Of a DNA stretch of 64,000 bases, positions 25,649-34,917 are shown in pieces. The DNA is from Bacillota bacterium (GTDB taxonomy: Bacteria; Bacillota; Clostridia; Lachnospirales; Lachnospiraceae), in assembly GCA_023391695.1 (NCBI GenBank), contig JAEWAK010000041.1, positions 8,427 through 72,426 of the forward strand. Reading direction: 5' to 3'. A program made the translations under genes and the position numbers. Position 1 is the first letter of the stretch. Each line of letters begins with the position of its first letter. The notes below the pieces were generated by a model. It made no database searches. It saw only the letters and a list, made by a program, of their open reading frames with translations, and was not told the DNA's origin.

Positions 25649-27316
25649 ATGCCAAAGTATTCAATTGGTGTTGATTTTGGAACATTATCCGGCCGCGCTT
25701 TACTGGTTAATGTGGAAACTGGGGAAGAATTAAGCGACGCAACTTTAGAATATCCCCATGGGGTAATGGATGAAACCCTACCTGACGGTACTAAGCTTAA
25801 ACCGGACTGGGCGCTGCAGCATCCGCTGGATTATGTGGAAGTATTTAAGACTGCCATACCTGCCGTGTTAAAAGAATCCGGCGTATCAGCGGAGGATATT
25901 ATCGGCGTCGGCGTTGATTTTACGGCATGTACCATGCTTCCGGTCAAGGCTGACGGCACTCCCCTCTGCCTTCTGGACAAATACAAAAGTGATCCCCACG
26001 CTTACATAAAGTTGTGGAAGCACCATGCTGCCCAGGATAAAGCCAACAAATTAAATCAGATTGCAGCCGGGATGAATCAGGACTGGCTGGCAAGATACGG
26101 CGGTAAAATATCTTCCGAATGGATGTTTCCGAAGATCTGGCAGATTTTAGACGAAGCACCGCATATATACGAAGAAGCCGATTATTTTATGGAAGCAGCC
26201 GATTGGGTAATCTGGCAGCTGACCGGAGTCCAGACCCGAAATTCCTGTACGGCCGGTTATAAAGCCATGTGGCATAAGCAAAAGGGTTATCCGGACAAAG
26301 CCTTTTTTAAGGCCCTGGATCCAAGGCTTGAGAATGTGGTGGAAGATAAATTAAACTGCCCCATTACCCCCTTAGGCACCAAGGCCGGGGAAATTACGGA
26401 TAAAGCCGCCGGATTTACCGGATTAAAGGCCGGTACGGCAGTAGCCGTAGCCAATGTGGATGCCCATGTTACCGTTCCCGCCGTTAAAATAGACGGTCCG
26501 GGAAAACTGCTTGCCATTATGGGGACCTCAACCTGCCATATCCTTTTAAGCAACGAAGAACATACGGTGCCTGGTATGTGCGGTGTAGTGGAAGACGGTG
26601 TCTGCCCGGGATTCTTCGGATATGAAGCCGGCCAGTCCTGTGTAGGTGACCATTTTGCCTGGTTCGTAGAAAACTGCGTCAGTGCCGAATATTACGAAGC
26701 AGCCAAAGCAAAAGGCCTTAACATACACCAATATCTGACCCAAAAAGCAGAACAGCTGAAAGTCGGACAGAGCGGATTGGTTGCCCTGGACTGGTGGAAC
26801 GGTAACCGTTCGGTTTTAGTGGATGTGGATCTGACCGGCATGATATTGGGAATGACCCTTCAGACCAAACCGGAAGAGATCTACCGCGCCTTAATTGAAG
26901 CAACTGCCTTTGGTACCAGAAAGATTATCGAAACCTTCCGGGCAGGCGGAGTACCGGTAGATGAATTTTATGCTTCCGGCGGAATTTCCCTGAAAAACCC
27001 TATGGCTATGCAGATTTATGCGGATATTATTAAGATTCCTATTAAAATCGGCGGCACCACCCAGGGACCCGCATTGGGCAGCGCTATTTTCGGTGCCGTT
27101 GCGGCCGGTCCGGAAAAAGGCGGATATGATGATGTATTTAAAGCCGGCAGTGTCATGGGTAAACTGCGTGATACAATTTACACCCCTATCCCGGAAAATG
27201 CCAAAGTATACGATTTACTTTATGCCGAATATTCCAAACTCCATGATTATTTCGGCCGCGGCGAAAACGATGTAATGAAGCGCCTGAAGGAAATCAAAAA
27301 ACAGCAGAGTAAATAA
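25649..27316 (+). CDS. araB: L-ribulokinase
   Basis: Phosphorylates L-ribulose to L-ribulose 5-phosphate with ATP, step two of arabinose use. 555 aa FGGY-family kinase: SIGVDFGTLSGRALLVNV at the N-terminus binds phosphate, GVGVDFTACTMLP is ribulokinase-type, and FYASGGISLKNPMAMQIYAD plus GPALGSAIFGAVAAG form the ATP fold. ATG 25649 with AGGAGG. First gene of araB-araA-araD, under the AraR box. Confidence 0.97.
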   Translation: MPKYSIGVDFGTLSGRALLVNVETGEELSDATLEYPHGVMDETLPDGTKLKPDWALQHPLDYVEVFKTAIPAVLKESGVSAEDIIGVGVDFTACTMLPVKADGTPLCLLDKYKSDPHAYIKLWKHHAAQDKANKLNQIAAGMNQDWLARYGGKISSEWMFPKIWQILDEAPHIYEEADYFMEAADWVIWQLTGVQTRNSCTAGYKAMWHKQKGYPDKAFFKALDPRLENVVEDKLNCPITPLGTKAGEITDKAAGFTGLKAGTAVAVANVDAHVTVPAVKIDGPGKLLAIMGTSTCHILLSNEEHTVPGMCGVVEDGVCPGFFGYEAGQSCVGDHFAWFVENCVSAEYYEAAKAKGLNIHQYLTQKAEQLKVGQSGLVALDWWNGNRSVLVDVDLTGMILGMTLQTKPEEIYRALIEATAFGTRKIIETFRAGGVPVDEFYASGGISLKNPMAMQIYADIIKIPIKIGGTTQGPALGSAIFGAVAAGPEKGGYDDVFKAGSVMGKLRDTIYTPIPENAKVYDLLYAEYSKLHDYFGRGENDVMKRLKEIKKQQSK

Positions 27317-27339
27317 GTTAACCTATCAATGAATATACA

Positions 27340-27370
27340 GCAAAGCGGTATACGAATATCCGCTTTGACA
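27340..27370 (+). repeat. Dispersed hairpin repeat, copy C, between araB and araA
   Basis: GCAAAGCGGTATACGAATAT followed by CCGCTTTGACA: CAAAGCGG and CCGCTTTG form the stem. It ends just before the araA ribosome site. Confidence 0.65.
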
Positions 27371-27387
27371 AGAAGGAGGATTGTCAA

Positions 27388-28866
27388 ATGTCATCAATGA
27401 AACGATATGAGTTCTGGTTCATTACCGGCTCCCAGCACCTTTATGGACCGGAAACCTTAAAAGCGGTAGCCGGGCATTCCCAGATCATGGCGAAAGGATT
27501 AAACGAATCTGCTGTTATTCCCTGTTCTGTTATTTATAAGCCCATTGTTACCACACCGGATGAAATAACAAAGATAATCAAAGAAGCCAACTATGATGAA
27601 AACTGTGCCGGCATTATCACCTGGATGCACACATTTTCACCCTCTAAAATGTGGATTAACGGTTTATCCATCCTGGAAAAGCCCTACTGCCATTTCCATA
27701 CCCAGTTTAACCGTACCATCCCCAATGAAGGCATCGATATGGATTTCATGAATTTAAACCAGTCCGCCCATGGGGACAGGGAACACGGATTTATCGGCAC
27801 CAGAATGCGTATGCCCCGTAAGGCGGTAGCCGGTTACTGGGAAGATGAAGATGTACAGGAAAAAATAGGCAGCTGGATGCGTTCCGCCATAGGAGCCCTG
27901 GTAAGCAGGAACTTAAAGGTAATGCGTTTTGGTGATAATATGCGCCAGGTAGCCGTAACGGAAGGGGATAAAGTAGAAGCCCAGATAAAGCTTGGCTGGC
28001 AGGTAAATACTACGGCCGTTGGTGATCTGGTGGAAGAAATTAACACCGTTACCGAGGAGCAGGTGGATACATTATTAAAGGAATACCAGGAAAAATATAT
28101 AATTGCTACCGATAACATAGCCTCAATCCGTTACCAGGCCAAAGCAGAAATCGCAATGAAGAAAATGCTGAAAGAAGCTGGCTGCGGCGCTTATACCAAT
28201 ACTTTTGAAGACCTCCACGGCATGGAACAGTTACCGGGACTTGCAAGCCAGAGGTTAATGGAAGCCGGTTACGGTTACGGAGGCGAAGGTGACTGGAAAG
28301 TATCTGCCATGACCCATATCATGAAACAAATGGCAGAAGGTTTGGAAGGCGGCACTGCCTTTATGGAAGACTATACTTATGATTTAACAAAAGGCAATGA
28401 ACTGTCCCTGGGTGCCCATATGTTAGAGGTATGCCCCACCCTGGCTGCCGATAAGCCCAGGATCGAAGTACATCCCCTTGGCATCGGCGGCAAAGCGGAT
28501 CCTGCCCGTCTTGTATTTGAAGGACATCCGGGCAAGGCAATCGTGGTATCCCTGGTAGATATGGGGGGCCGCTTCCGCTTAATCGTACAGGATGTAGAAG
28601 CTGTAAAACCTATCTATGATATGCCTAATCTCCCTGTTGCCCGGGTTATGTGGAAAGCCATGCCGGATCTTAAAACCGGCGCAGAATGCTGGATTTTAGC
28701 AGGCGGAGCACACCATACCGTATTTTCCTATTCCCTGACTGCCGAACAGATGCAGGATTTTGCGGAAATCATGGGAATTGAATATGTTCATATCGGTAAA
28801 GATACCACTATCGAGGGATTAAAGCAGCTGCTATTCCTTCAGGATATTGCCTGGAAGTTAAAATAA
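27388..28866 (+). CDS. araA: L-arabinose isomerase
   Basis: Converts L-arabinose to L-ribulose with Mn2+. 492 aa, the family size. Characteristic stretches are FWFITGSQHLYGPETLK near the start, WMHTFSPSKMWINGL, and FEDLHGMEQLPGLASQRLM with the catalytic glutamate region, then HMLEVCPTLA. ATG 27388 with AGGAGG. The 71-base gap to araB contains a short hairpin that could adjust expression between the two genes. Third step enzyme araD follows after 20 bases. Confidence 0.98.
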   Translation: MSSMKRYEFWFITGSQHLYGPETLKAVAGHSQIMAKGLNESAVIPCSVIYKPIVTTPDEITKIIKEANYDENCAGIITWMHTFSPSKMWINGLSILEKPYCHFHTQFNRTIPNEGIDMDFMNLNQSAHGDREHGFIGTRMRMPRKAVAGYWEDEDVQEKIGSWMRSAIGALVSRNLKVMRFGDNMRQVAVTEGDKVEAQIKLGWQVNTTAVGDLVEEINTVTEEQVDTLLKEYQEKYIIATDNIASIRYQAKAEIAMKKMLKEAGCGAYTNTFEDLHGMEQLPGLASQRLMEAGYGYGGEGDWKVSAMTHIMKQMAEGLEGGTAFMEDYTYDLTKGNELSLGAHMLEVCPTLAADKPRIEVHPLGIGGKADPARLVFEGHPGKAIVVSLVDMGGRFRLIVQDVEAVKPIYDMPNLPVARVMWKAMPDLKTGAECWILAGGAHHTVFSYSLTAEQMQDFAEIMGIEYVHIGKDTTIEGLKQLLFLQDIAWKLK

Positions 28867-28886
28867 TCTCGGAAAGGAAGACTGCA

Positions 28887-29600
28887 ATGTTAGAAAGCTT
28901 AAAGAAACAAGTATATGATGCAAATATGTTATTGCCGAAATACGGTCTGATTACCTTTACCTGGGGGAATGTGTCCGGTATTGACAGGGAGTCCGGTTAT
29001 ATTGTTATTAAGCCCTCCGGTGTGGAGTATGATGACATGAAGGCAGAAGATATGGTTGTTATCGACTTGGACGGCAACCGCATTGAAGGAAAATTAAATC
29101 CCTCCTCCGATACGGCAACCCATATTGAATTGTATAAAGCCTTCCCAGGTATCGGAGGCATTGTACATACCCACTCCCGCTGGGCAACCACCTTTGCCCA
29201 GGCCGGCCGGGGCATTCCGGCCCTGGGTACTACCCATGCCGACTATTTTTACGGGGAGATTCCCTGTACACGCCAAATGACACCGGAAGAAATCCAGGCT
29301 GCTTACGAGAAAGAAACCGGTACCGTTATCATAGAACGTTTTAAGAAAGATAATATTCAGCCCGAAGACGTTCCCGGCGTAGTCGTATACAGCCATGGCC
29401 CCTTTACCTGGGGCACCGACGCACACATTGCGGTCCATAATGCGGTTGTCTTGGAGGAAGTTGCTTTTATGGCCTGGCATAACCTGGTACTGTCCGGAGG
29501 ATCAATCCCGCCCATGCAGCAGGAACTCCTGGATAAGCATTATTTACGTAAACATGGCAAAAATGCATATTATGGACAGGGAACTCCCTCCGGCCATTAA
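28887..29600 (+). CDS. araD: L-ribulose-5-phosphate 4-epimerase
   Basis: Turns L-ribulose 5-phosphate into D-xylulose 5-phosphate, which enters the pentose phosphate or phosphoketolase route. 237 aa class II aldolase fold: TWGNVSGIDRE, KPSGVEYDDM, and the zinc histidines in HTHSRWATTFAQ, then HGPFTWG near 172. ATG 28887 with AAAGGAAG. Last gene of the arabinose operon; no arabinose transporter is in the window. Confidence 0.97.
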   Translation: MLESLKKQVYDANMLLPKYGLITFTWGNVSGIDRESGYIVIKPSGVEYDDMKAEDMVVIDLDGNRIEGKLNPSSDTATHIELYKAFPGIGGIVHTHSRWATTFAQAGRGIPALGTTHADYFYGEIPCTRQMTPEEIQAAYEKETGTVIIERFKKDNIQPEDVPGVVVYSHGPFTWGTDAHIAVHNAVVLEEVAFMAWHNLVLSGGSIPPMQQELLDKHYLRKHGKNAYYGQGTPSGH

Positions 29601-30005
29601 AGGGATAAAACGGTTTTGTCTATGCCGGATTATTGAGGACCGTATTAACACACAACAATTTTTACAATTATTTTACCAACAAAATACTGTACTGTGATTA
29701 TTAAAAAACTAATATACCATAATTTTGACGCAACATATTAACACACAACAATAATTGCACAATAACTACTATACAACAATTATAACACAACAATGCCACA
29801 CAGCATTATCACACAGCATTATCACACAGCAATTATCACACAGTAATTATCACACAGTAATTATTTCACGGTAATTGATTCACAATAATTGATTCACAAT
29901 AATTAATTCACAGTAATTGATTCACAATAATTGATTCACAGTAATTTATTCACAGTAATTTATTCACAGTATTATAACACAACAATATTAACAACTATAT
30001 AAATA
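29601..30005 (+). other. Arabinose operon 3' region, AT-rich
   Basis: Downstream of araD there is no gene up to 30523. Bases 29640-29800 contain decayed versions of the 14-bp repeat, and 29803-29981 the clear array. The rho-independent terminator at 30006 means this stretch is probably transcribed as a long 3' tail. Confidence 0.55.
29803..29981 (+). repeat. Array of 13 units of a 14-bp repeat
   Basis: Units follow the pattern RTAATTDATTCACA: examples start at 29843, 29857, 29871, 29885, 29899, 29913, 29927, 29941 and 29955 with exact 14-base spacing; the first two and the last have 13 bases. Units vary at two or three positions, and older, decayed units flank the array on both sides. Confidence 0.93.
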
Positions 30006-30040
30006 AATTGGCCTGTATACAACTGTACAGGCCAATTTTT
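30006..30040 (+). terminator. Rho-independent terminator of the arabinose operon
   Basis: AATTGGCCTGTA (30006-30017) is perfectly inverted as TACAGGCCAATT (30026-30037) with an 8-base loop and five T at the end. It stands about 405 bases after araD, behind the 14-bp array. Confidence 0.88.
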
Positions 30041-30351
30041 ATAAATAACTTATGTTCTGCCGGCATAAAAATATGCCTCTGCCGGTGTATAAACGTGTCG
30101 GTTAAAAATTACCGCCAGAATAAAAGTCTCCGCGCCAAAGGAGATATTCGCAATTCCCCTAGTTACATACCAATTACACAGCACTGCTGCTTATTCAGCG
30201 GAATCCCCAGACCCCACTGAAAAATTAAGTCAACTTCCTCCGACCAGGCGGAAGACTTCCTTAATAGGTTAAATTATAAATAAAAACTTATTTTTAATCA
30301 CTATTTAACGAAATATAAACTCTTAATTTTTTATTAAGCTATTATTTTTTC
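30041..30351. other. Intergenic stretch between the arabinose terminator and the dacF promoter
   Basis: 311 bases with small dyads (GGCATA/TATGCC near 30063-30080 and CTTCC..CCG/CGG..AAG near 30233-30257) but no frame or RNA class I recognise. Confidence 0.4.
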
Positions 30352-30380
30352 TTGATACAATAGAGGAAATAATCTATAAT
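30352..30380 (+). promoter_or_regulatory. Promoter of the D,D-carboxypeptidase gene
   Basis: TTGATA (30352-30357), 17-base spacer, TATAAT (30375-30380). The leader before the ATG is about 135 bases and AT-rich. Confidence 0.75.
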
Positions 30381-30523
30381 ATATATATTATTTACATATA
30401 CTACGATTTGTACAACAATTTTATTTATTAAATAGAGACAACCCCTACATTAAAATTTATAATCTTTCATACTTAATATTAAATTAAAAATTATACCATT
30501 AGGTTTTATATAAAGGAGTTATT

Positions 30524-31978
30524 ATGAAAAAATCGATTGCGCTGCTAAGCGTTATATGCTTATTATTTATAAATACAACAACGACCTATTCCCAATCCAT
30601 ATTAAATACCGTAACAACCAAGGAAAACAGTAAATCGGACGATTCCAAATCTTCCAAACCTAAATGGCCTGACAATGAACCCAGTGTAAACTCGGACGCA
30701 GCAATTGTAATGGAAGCTTCCACAGGAGCCATCTTATATTCTAAAAATATCCATAAAACTTATTACCCTGCAAGTATTACCAAAATTCTGACGGCATTAC
30801 TTGCAATTGAGAACTCTTCTTTAGGGGAAACCGTAACTTTCTCCAAGGAAGCTGTCTATGACGTTGATTTGGACAGCAGCCGTATTGGTATAGATGTGGG
30901 TGAAAAACTCACCATGGAACAATGCCTCTATGGAATTATGCTGGAATCTGCCAATGAGGTTTCCTACGCAATTGCGGAACATGTATCCGGCAGTGTGGAA
31001 TCTTTTTCCGAACTTATGAATAAGAAAGCGAAGGAATTGGGCTGTACGGATTCCAATTTTGTGAATCCCCATGGCTTACCGGACGAAAATCATTATACTT
31101 CCGTCTACGATATGGCTTTAATCTCCAGAGCGGCCATTAATAACGATACGTTCCGGAAAATAACCGGTACAAGGACCTATGCCATTCCTCCTACCAACAT
31201 ACAGGAAGAAACGAGATATTTAGCAAATCACCATAAATTTGTGAACAGGGGAATTCATTTTGACGACGCTATAGGCGGTAAAACCGGCTATACCTCCAAG
31301 GCCAAATATACCCTGGTAACTTTTGCAGAACGGAACGGTTTAACTCTTATCAGTGTTATTATGCACTGTGACAGCATTCAGAATGAGTATTCCGACAGTG
31401 CGGCCCTGCTTAACTATGGCTTTGACAACTTCTCCATTTATAATATTGCTGATAAAGAAGACCCTGATTCGGAAGATACCAATCCGCTATTTACCAAATA
31501 CAGCCCTCTGTTCAGCAGATCCACTTCACAGCTTCAAATCAGCCCCAAAGGCAATATAGTCCTGCCTAATTCGGCGAATTATAAAGATGCCAAGAAGGAA
31601 ATTAAATTAACGCCGCTGGATAAAATAACGGACGGTGAGAATGTTATCGGTACCATAAAATATACGTATGGCGATACTTTTGTCGGCTCTGCTGACATTA
31701 TATATGATAATACTGCTTCCAGTTCCTTTTTAAAAGGCTCATATATACCAACGCCTGCGGCTTCACCTGCTCCAAATGGCAATGATGCTTCCGGCCGTTC
31801 CGAAGATTCCGGCAATTTAAAACCCATCATAATCGGAATTATAATCGGCGGAATTATATTGGGATTCATATTATACATCATCTTTGTGGAATTGCCTTTT
31901 CGAAGAAGAAGAAATTCCTATTTAGAAAAAAGAGGACGCAGTAAGCGTTATCATAATAAAGACTACGTGGATTTTTAA
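30524..31978 (+). CDS. dacF: D-alanyl-D-alanine carboxypeptidase (S11, DacF/PBP5 type)
   Basis: Trims the terminal D-Ala from peptidoglycan stem peptides outside the cell. A signal peptide (1-23) is followed by the penicillin-binding domain: SITK (S84-K87), SAN (142-144) and KTG (253-255) in the right order. After the catalytic domain there is a Ser/Pro-rich linker and a transmembrane helix (about 434-458) with a basic tail, so it is anchored by a true helix; PBP5 proteins usually use an amphipathic one. 484 aa; ATG 30524 with AAAGGAG. Could act in vegetative wall or in the spore cortex; DacF naming is by family. It is followed by a strong hairpin. Confidence 0.93.
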   Translation: MKKSIALLSVICLLFINTTTTYSQSILNTVTTKENSKSDDSKSSKPKWPDNEPSVNSDAAIVMEASTGAILYSKNIHKTYYPASITKILTALLAIENSSLGETVTFSKEAVYDVDLDSSRIGIDVGEKLTMEQCLYGIMLESANEVSYAIAEHVSGSVESFSELMNKKAKELGCTDSNFVNPHGLPDENHYTSVYDMALISRAAINNDTFRKITGTRTYAIPPTNIQEETRYLANHHKFVNRGIHFDDAIGGKTGYTSKAKYTLVTFAERNGLTLISVIMHCDSIQNEYSDSAALLNYGFDNFSIYNIADKEDPDSEDTNPLFTKYSPLFSRSTSQLQISPKGNIVLPNSANYKDAKKEIKLTPLDKITDGENVIGTIKYTYGDTFVGSADIIYDNTASSSFLKGSYIPTPAASPAPNGNDASGRSEDSGNLKPIIIGIIIGGIILGFILYIIFVELPFRRRRNSYLEKRGRSKRYHNKDYVDF

Positions 31979-32001
31979 TATACACATATCAACCAAAAGA
32001 A

Positions 32002-32045
32002 CAGGCTGCCGAATCAGTAACTTTCTTCAATGATTTGGCAGCCTG
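32002..32045 (+). terminator. Terminator hairpin of the D,D-carboxypeptidase gene
   Basis: CAGGCTGCCGAATCA and TGATTTGGCAGCCTG pair at 14 of 15 bases, 23 bases after the stop. No T-tract follows directly, but a second hairpin with one lies at 32061. Confidence 0.6.
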
Positions 32046-32060
32046 AAACATACCTATATA

Positions 32061-32095
32061 AAAGGGACTTCCCTTAATATAGGAAAGTCCCTTTT
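32061..32095. terminator. Bidirectional terminator between dacF and tRNA-Arg
   Basis: AAAGGGACTT (32061-32070) and AAGTCCCTTT (32085-32094) form a stem with T or A runs outside it; it can end dacF from the left and tRNA-Arg from the right. Confidence 0.78.
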
Positions 32096-32101
32096 TGTAT
32101 A

Positions 32102-32175
32102 TGCACCTAACTGGATTCGAACCAGCGGCCTACCGCTTAGGAGGCGGTCGCTCTATCCTACTGAGCTATAGATGC
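32102..32175 (-). tRNA. tRNA-Arg (anticodon CCT)
   Basis: 74 nt on the minus strand: acceptor GCATCTA/TAGGTGC with one G-T pair, D-arm, anticodon stem ACCGC/GCGGT with loop CTCCTAA, T-loop GGTTCGAATCC and A discriminator. CCA is not encoded. Confidence 0.96.
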
Positions 32176-32201
32176 ATTGACTACCTTATGGCAGCAAAAC
32201 T

Positions 32202-32230
32202 ATTCTACTATTTTATTTCAAATAAGTCAA
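32202..32230 (-). promoter_or_regulatory. Promoter of tRNA-Arg
   Basis: On the minus strand TTGACT (32225-32230), 17-base spacer, TAGAAT (32202-32207), 26 bases before the tRNA. It begins 3 bases past the end of the DUF3881 gene. Confidence 0.75.
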
Positions 32231-32232
32231 CC

Positions 32233-33129
32233 TTAATTCAAACATTTCTCCGAATTAAAATCAATATTTCCCTGTAACCATATATTTCCCTTAAACCTTC
32301 TGCCTATAACCGGTTCTCCAAGTAAATCCTTTTTATTAATGACAACCTGAAAAATAACGTCATTGCAGGAAATCATAAGGCTGTATACTTCTTCTTTTGT
32401 ATATTCGTTCGTAAGAGTATCCATATCGATTATGGTTCCCAGCACCGTATAGTTATCGGACTCCGAACCATAAGGGGTAAAAGAAGTTTCTACTATAGTA
32501 TAGATATCCTCCACCTTAGCCCTTCTTGAAATCATGGCATACATATCAATATCGTCAATTGTTAAACTATCTATCGCTTCCTGATTCCCTTTTTTGGCTT
32601 CTGCTATCAGCTGCCTCCTGTATTGTACATCGGCACTGTTGTTCTTAGCCAGTTTTTCATCAAATTCCATGGGAAGGATGATCTTTCCGGAAATAGACAA
32701 AGCGGATAAGTAAATAGGCAGCAGCCGGTCACTTTGATTTTTATTCTTTCCATCTTTTAAATAATCCACCACATTCTGCAGGTAGAAAATCAGGGAAACA
32801 CCAAGTCTTATATCGTCGCACATGCCAGTGTAAGCTTCCGTATCTACTCTCTTTATAATAGAAGTCTCTTCTTTCGTACTCATATACTGGCTTTTAAAAT
32901 AAGGAAAATAATGCTCCATATAAAATTTCCCTTCGGAATCAATTTCTCCGCGGAGGGTAATCCCCATTTGTTTTGAATACATTTTAGTGATTTCAGTGAA
33001 AATTTTATCATTCGGCATATTATATATCTTTTTCTCTGTCGGCTGATCTATGATTATGCCTAACAATCGCTCTAATTCTATCCTATCAATAACTTCACTA
33101 AATCCTATGGCTCTTAAATAACTATGCAC
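32233..33129 (-). CDS. DUF3881 family protein, unknown function
   Basis: 298 aa protein that I recognise as DUF3881, a family common in Lachnospiraceae and without known activity. No signal peptide or membrane segment; the N-terminus HSYLRAIGFSEVIDRIELER is the family mark. The frame permits an ATG at 33135, but the GTG at 33129 (MHSYLRAIGF) has AGGTGG 8 bases upstream and matches how family members begin. It stands alone between tRNA-Arg and an HD-GYP gene on the same strand. Cytoplasmic; role unknown. Confidence 0.72.
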   Translation of the reverse strand: MHSYLRAIGFSEVIDRIELERLLGIIIDQPTEKKIYNMPNDKIFTEITKMYSKQMGITLRGEIDSEGKFYMEHYFPYFKSQYMSTKEETSIIKRVDTEAYTGMCDDIRLGVSLIFYLQNVVDYLKDGKNKNQSDRLLPIYLSALSISGKIILPMEFDEKLAKNNSADVQYRRQLIAEAKKGNQEAIDSLTIDDIDMYAMISRRAKVEDIYTIVETSFTPYGSESDNYTVLGTIIDMDTLTNEYTKEEVYSLMISCNDVIFQVVINKKDLLGEPVIGRRFKGNIWLQGNIDFNSEKCLN

Positions 33130-33444
33130 AATCATCCACCACCTAACTATTATGATACTAGATTACCTCATTATATGGAGTCTAGCTTATTTAACATACC
33201 CAATATTTTAAATATTATACAAATTAATATTTATCTATTACTTATAACATATTTTTGCGCTACTGGCAAGAATTATTCCATTGTCATAAGTCGTAAAATG
33301 TAAATTTAATAATTTCTAAATGTTTACATAATAAAACTGATCGGAAATTGGTTTTTAATTTCCTTAAATAGCATATACTTCCTTAATAAAAAATTCTCCC
33401 ATCCCAAATTATTCAAAGGACGAAAGAATTTAGCGGTTTCATTA
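33130..33444. other. Intergenic stretch between the DUF3881 and HD-GYP genes
   Basis: 315 AT-rich bases; neither repeat, terminator nor operator was recognised. It must hold the DUF3881 promoter on the minus strand. Confidence 0.4.
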
Positions 33445-34509
33445 TTATAAGTCAACCGTATCTTCAATTAATACAGTTAATTCCTTATTTAAATCTTTCT
33501 CAACCCAGGTTGTATACTTTTTCCCATTGGCGTCAGAAATCATATGCAGCACCGGCCTTGTCGGGCATTTTGCATTTTGTCTGATTACGATACCTTTTTC
33601 ACCTTTATTCGTTACAACCACGGTACCGTTCGGATAGGCCGCAACGGATTCTATAAAAAAGTTAACAATGTCAAAATCAAACTTTACTCCTGCCTGACTG
33701 ACAATATAATCGATTGCATGATGAACTTTCATTTTGGGGCATAAAAAACCATAGACATAACTGTCAAAGGTGTCACAGACTGCAACGATCTTACTGCCTA
33801 TTTTAATTTTATCCGCCTTTTTATGGAACGGATATCCGGAACCGTCCAATCTTTCGTGATGGCATAATATAATATCTTTCGAAGCCATAGTCAGCCAATC
33901 TTCCTTTATAACGGAAGAATAACCATAGACAACATGCTTCATTAATTCCTTCTGTTCCTGCTTATTAAACTGGCAGTAATTATTGTTTATATAATCAAAC
34001 TGCATGGAATTGTATCCTATATCATGCAAAAGACTTCCAACAGCTATTTCATGAACTTTAACTTTTGGAAGCTTCATTCTTAAAGCCAATAACACAGATA
34101 AGGCACATACGTTAATGGAATGGGAATATGTACTTTCACTTTTTCTCCGGACCCCTGATATGTTAAATAAAACCTCCGGCTGTCCGATCATGTCACCTAT
34201 AATTTGTTCGGCAACTTCCTGTATATTTTCCAGATCGCCATAGCCCTGGTAAGAATACCGGTCAATAATATCCCTGACAATATCCTGACACTGCTCTTTG
34301 ATCTTTTCTTCCATATTATCTGTATCTAATATTCCCATGGATAGTTCATCTTCGACATAAACATAATATATGTCTAATTCTGTAAGCCTTCTGACATATT
34401 CCTTTTTAATAACCGACCCTGCTGACATGATTACAATCCCACTGTTACTTAGAATATCTCTTGCAAGCAATTCATGTCCCTTGATAGAATCAAGTAACAT
34501 TCTTCTCAT
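33445..34509 (-). CDS. HD-GYP domain protein (probable cyclic di-GMP phosphodiesterase)
   Basis: 354 aa. The N-terminal part (1-110) has no known domain; the HD-GYP domain follows with HSINVCALSVLLALRM, LLHDIG (H162, D163), the metal-site HHERLDGSGYP (217-227) and IVAVCDTFDSYVYG. These motifs define phosphodiesterases that cut cyclic di-GMP or related dinucleotides. The frame opens at 34533, but the ATG at 34509 has GAGGTG 7 bases upstream. No cyclic di-GMP synthase lies nearby, so the signal network is elsewhere. Confidence 0.87.
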   Translation of the reverse strand: MRRMLLDSIKGHELLARDILSNSGIVIMSAGSVIKKEYVRRLTELDIYYVYVEDELSMGILDTDNMEEKIKEQCQDIVRDIIDRYSYQGYGDLENIQEVAEQIIGDMIGQPEVLFNISGVRRKSESTYSHSINVCALSVLLALRMKLPKVKVHEIAVGSLLHDIGYNSMQFDYINNNYCQFNKQEQKELMKHVVYGYSSVIKEDWLTMASKDIILCHHERLDGSGYPFHKKADKIKIGSKIVAVCDTFDSYVYGFLCPKMKVHHAIDYIVSQAGVKFDFDIVNFFIESVAAYPNGTVVVTNKGEKGIVIRQNAKCPTRPVLHMISDANGKKYTTWVEKDLNKELTVLIEDTVDL

Positions 34510-34813
34510 ATAAAACACCTCGTAATTTAACATTTGCGGATAATGAGCATTTAGCGTAATTGTAATTCTAATTTCCCGAGGCTTAACTTATCCACTTATA
34601 TAATACAATATCCAATAATATAATTAATGTCAATATTATGATTGATTAAAAATTTATTAATATTGTTATAATTTTAACATTTAGTTCTAATTACTCATTT
34701 GCTTTTGTAAAATTTATATAACAAAATTTAGCAATTTGTATATTATGTATAATTTGATAGAGTTTAATGTAATATTTTTTACGTCAATTTGTAGGTTTTT
34801 TATAAAATAAAGT
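34510..34813. other. AT-rich divergent region between the HD-GYP gene and adhE
   Basis: About 300 bases with very high AT and no recognisable gene. The adhE promoter and Rex box begin at 34814. Confidence 0.4.
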
Positions 34814-34842
34814 TTGACAAATTTCGAAATCTTTGTTATATT
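34814..34842 (+). promoter_or_regulatory. Promoter of adhE
   Basis: Perfect TTGACA (34814-34819), 17-base spacer, TATATT (34837-34842). The Rex box follows about 27 bases after the -10. Confidence 0.85.
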
Positions 34843-34869
34843 CTAATTGTAAATTTAATATGAAGTTAA

Positions 34870-34887
34870 TTGTTAAGAAATTAACAC
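34870..34887 (+). promoter_or_regulatory. Rex (NADH-sensing repressor) operator
   Basis: TTGTTAAGAAATTAACAC matches the Rex consensus TTGTTAANNNNTTAACAA at all but one base. Placed between promoter and ribosome site, it would hold adhE off until NADH rises. Confidence 0.85.
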
Positions 34888-34917
34888 ACTAAAATACATT
34901 ATAGGAGGATTTATAAT

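Noticed and set aside
29803..29981. Array reminiscent of CRISPR repeats
   Set aside because: Units are 14 bp, directly joined with no spacers, and no cas gene is present.
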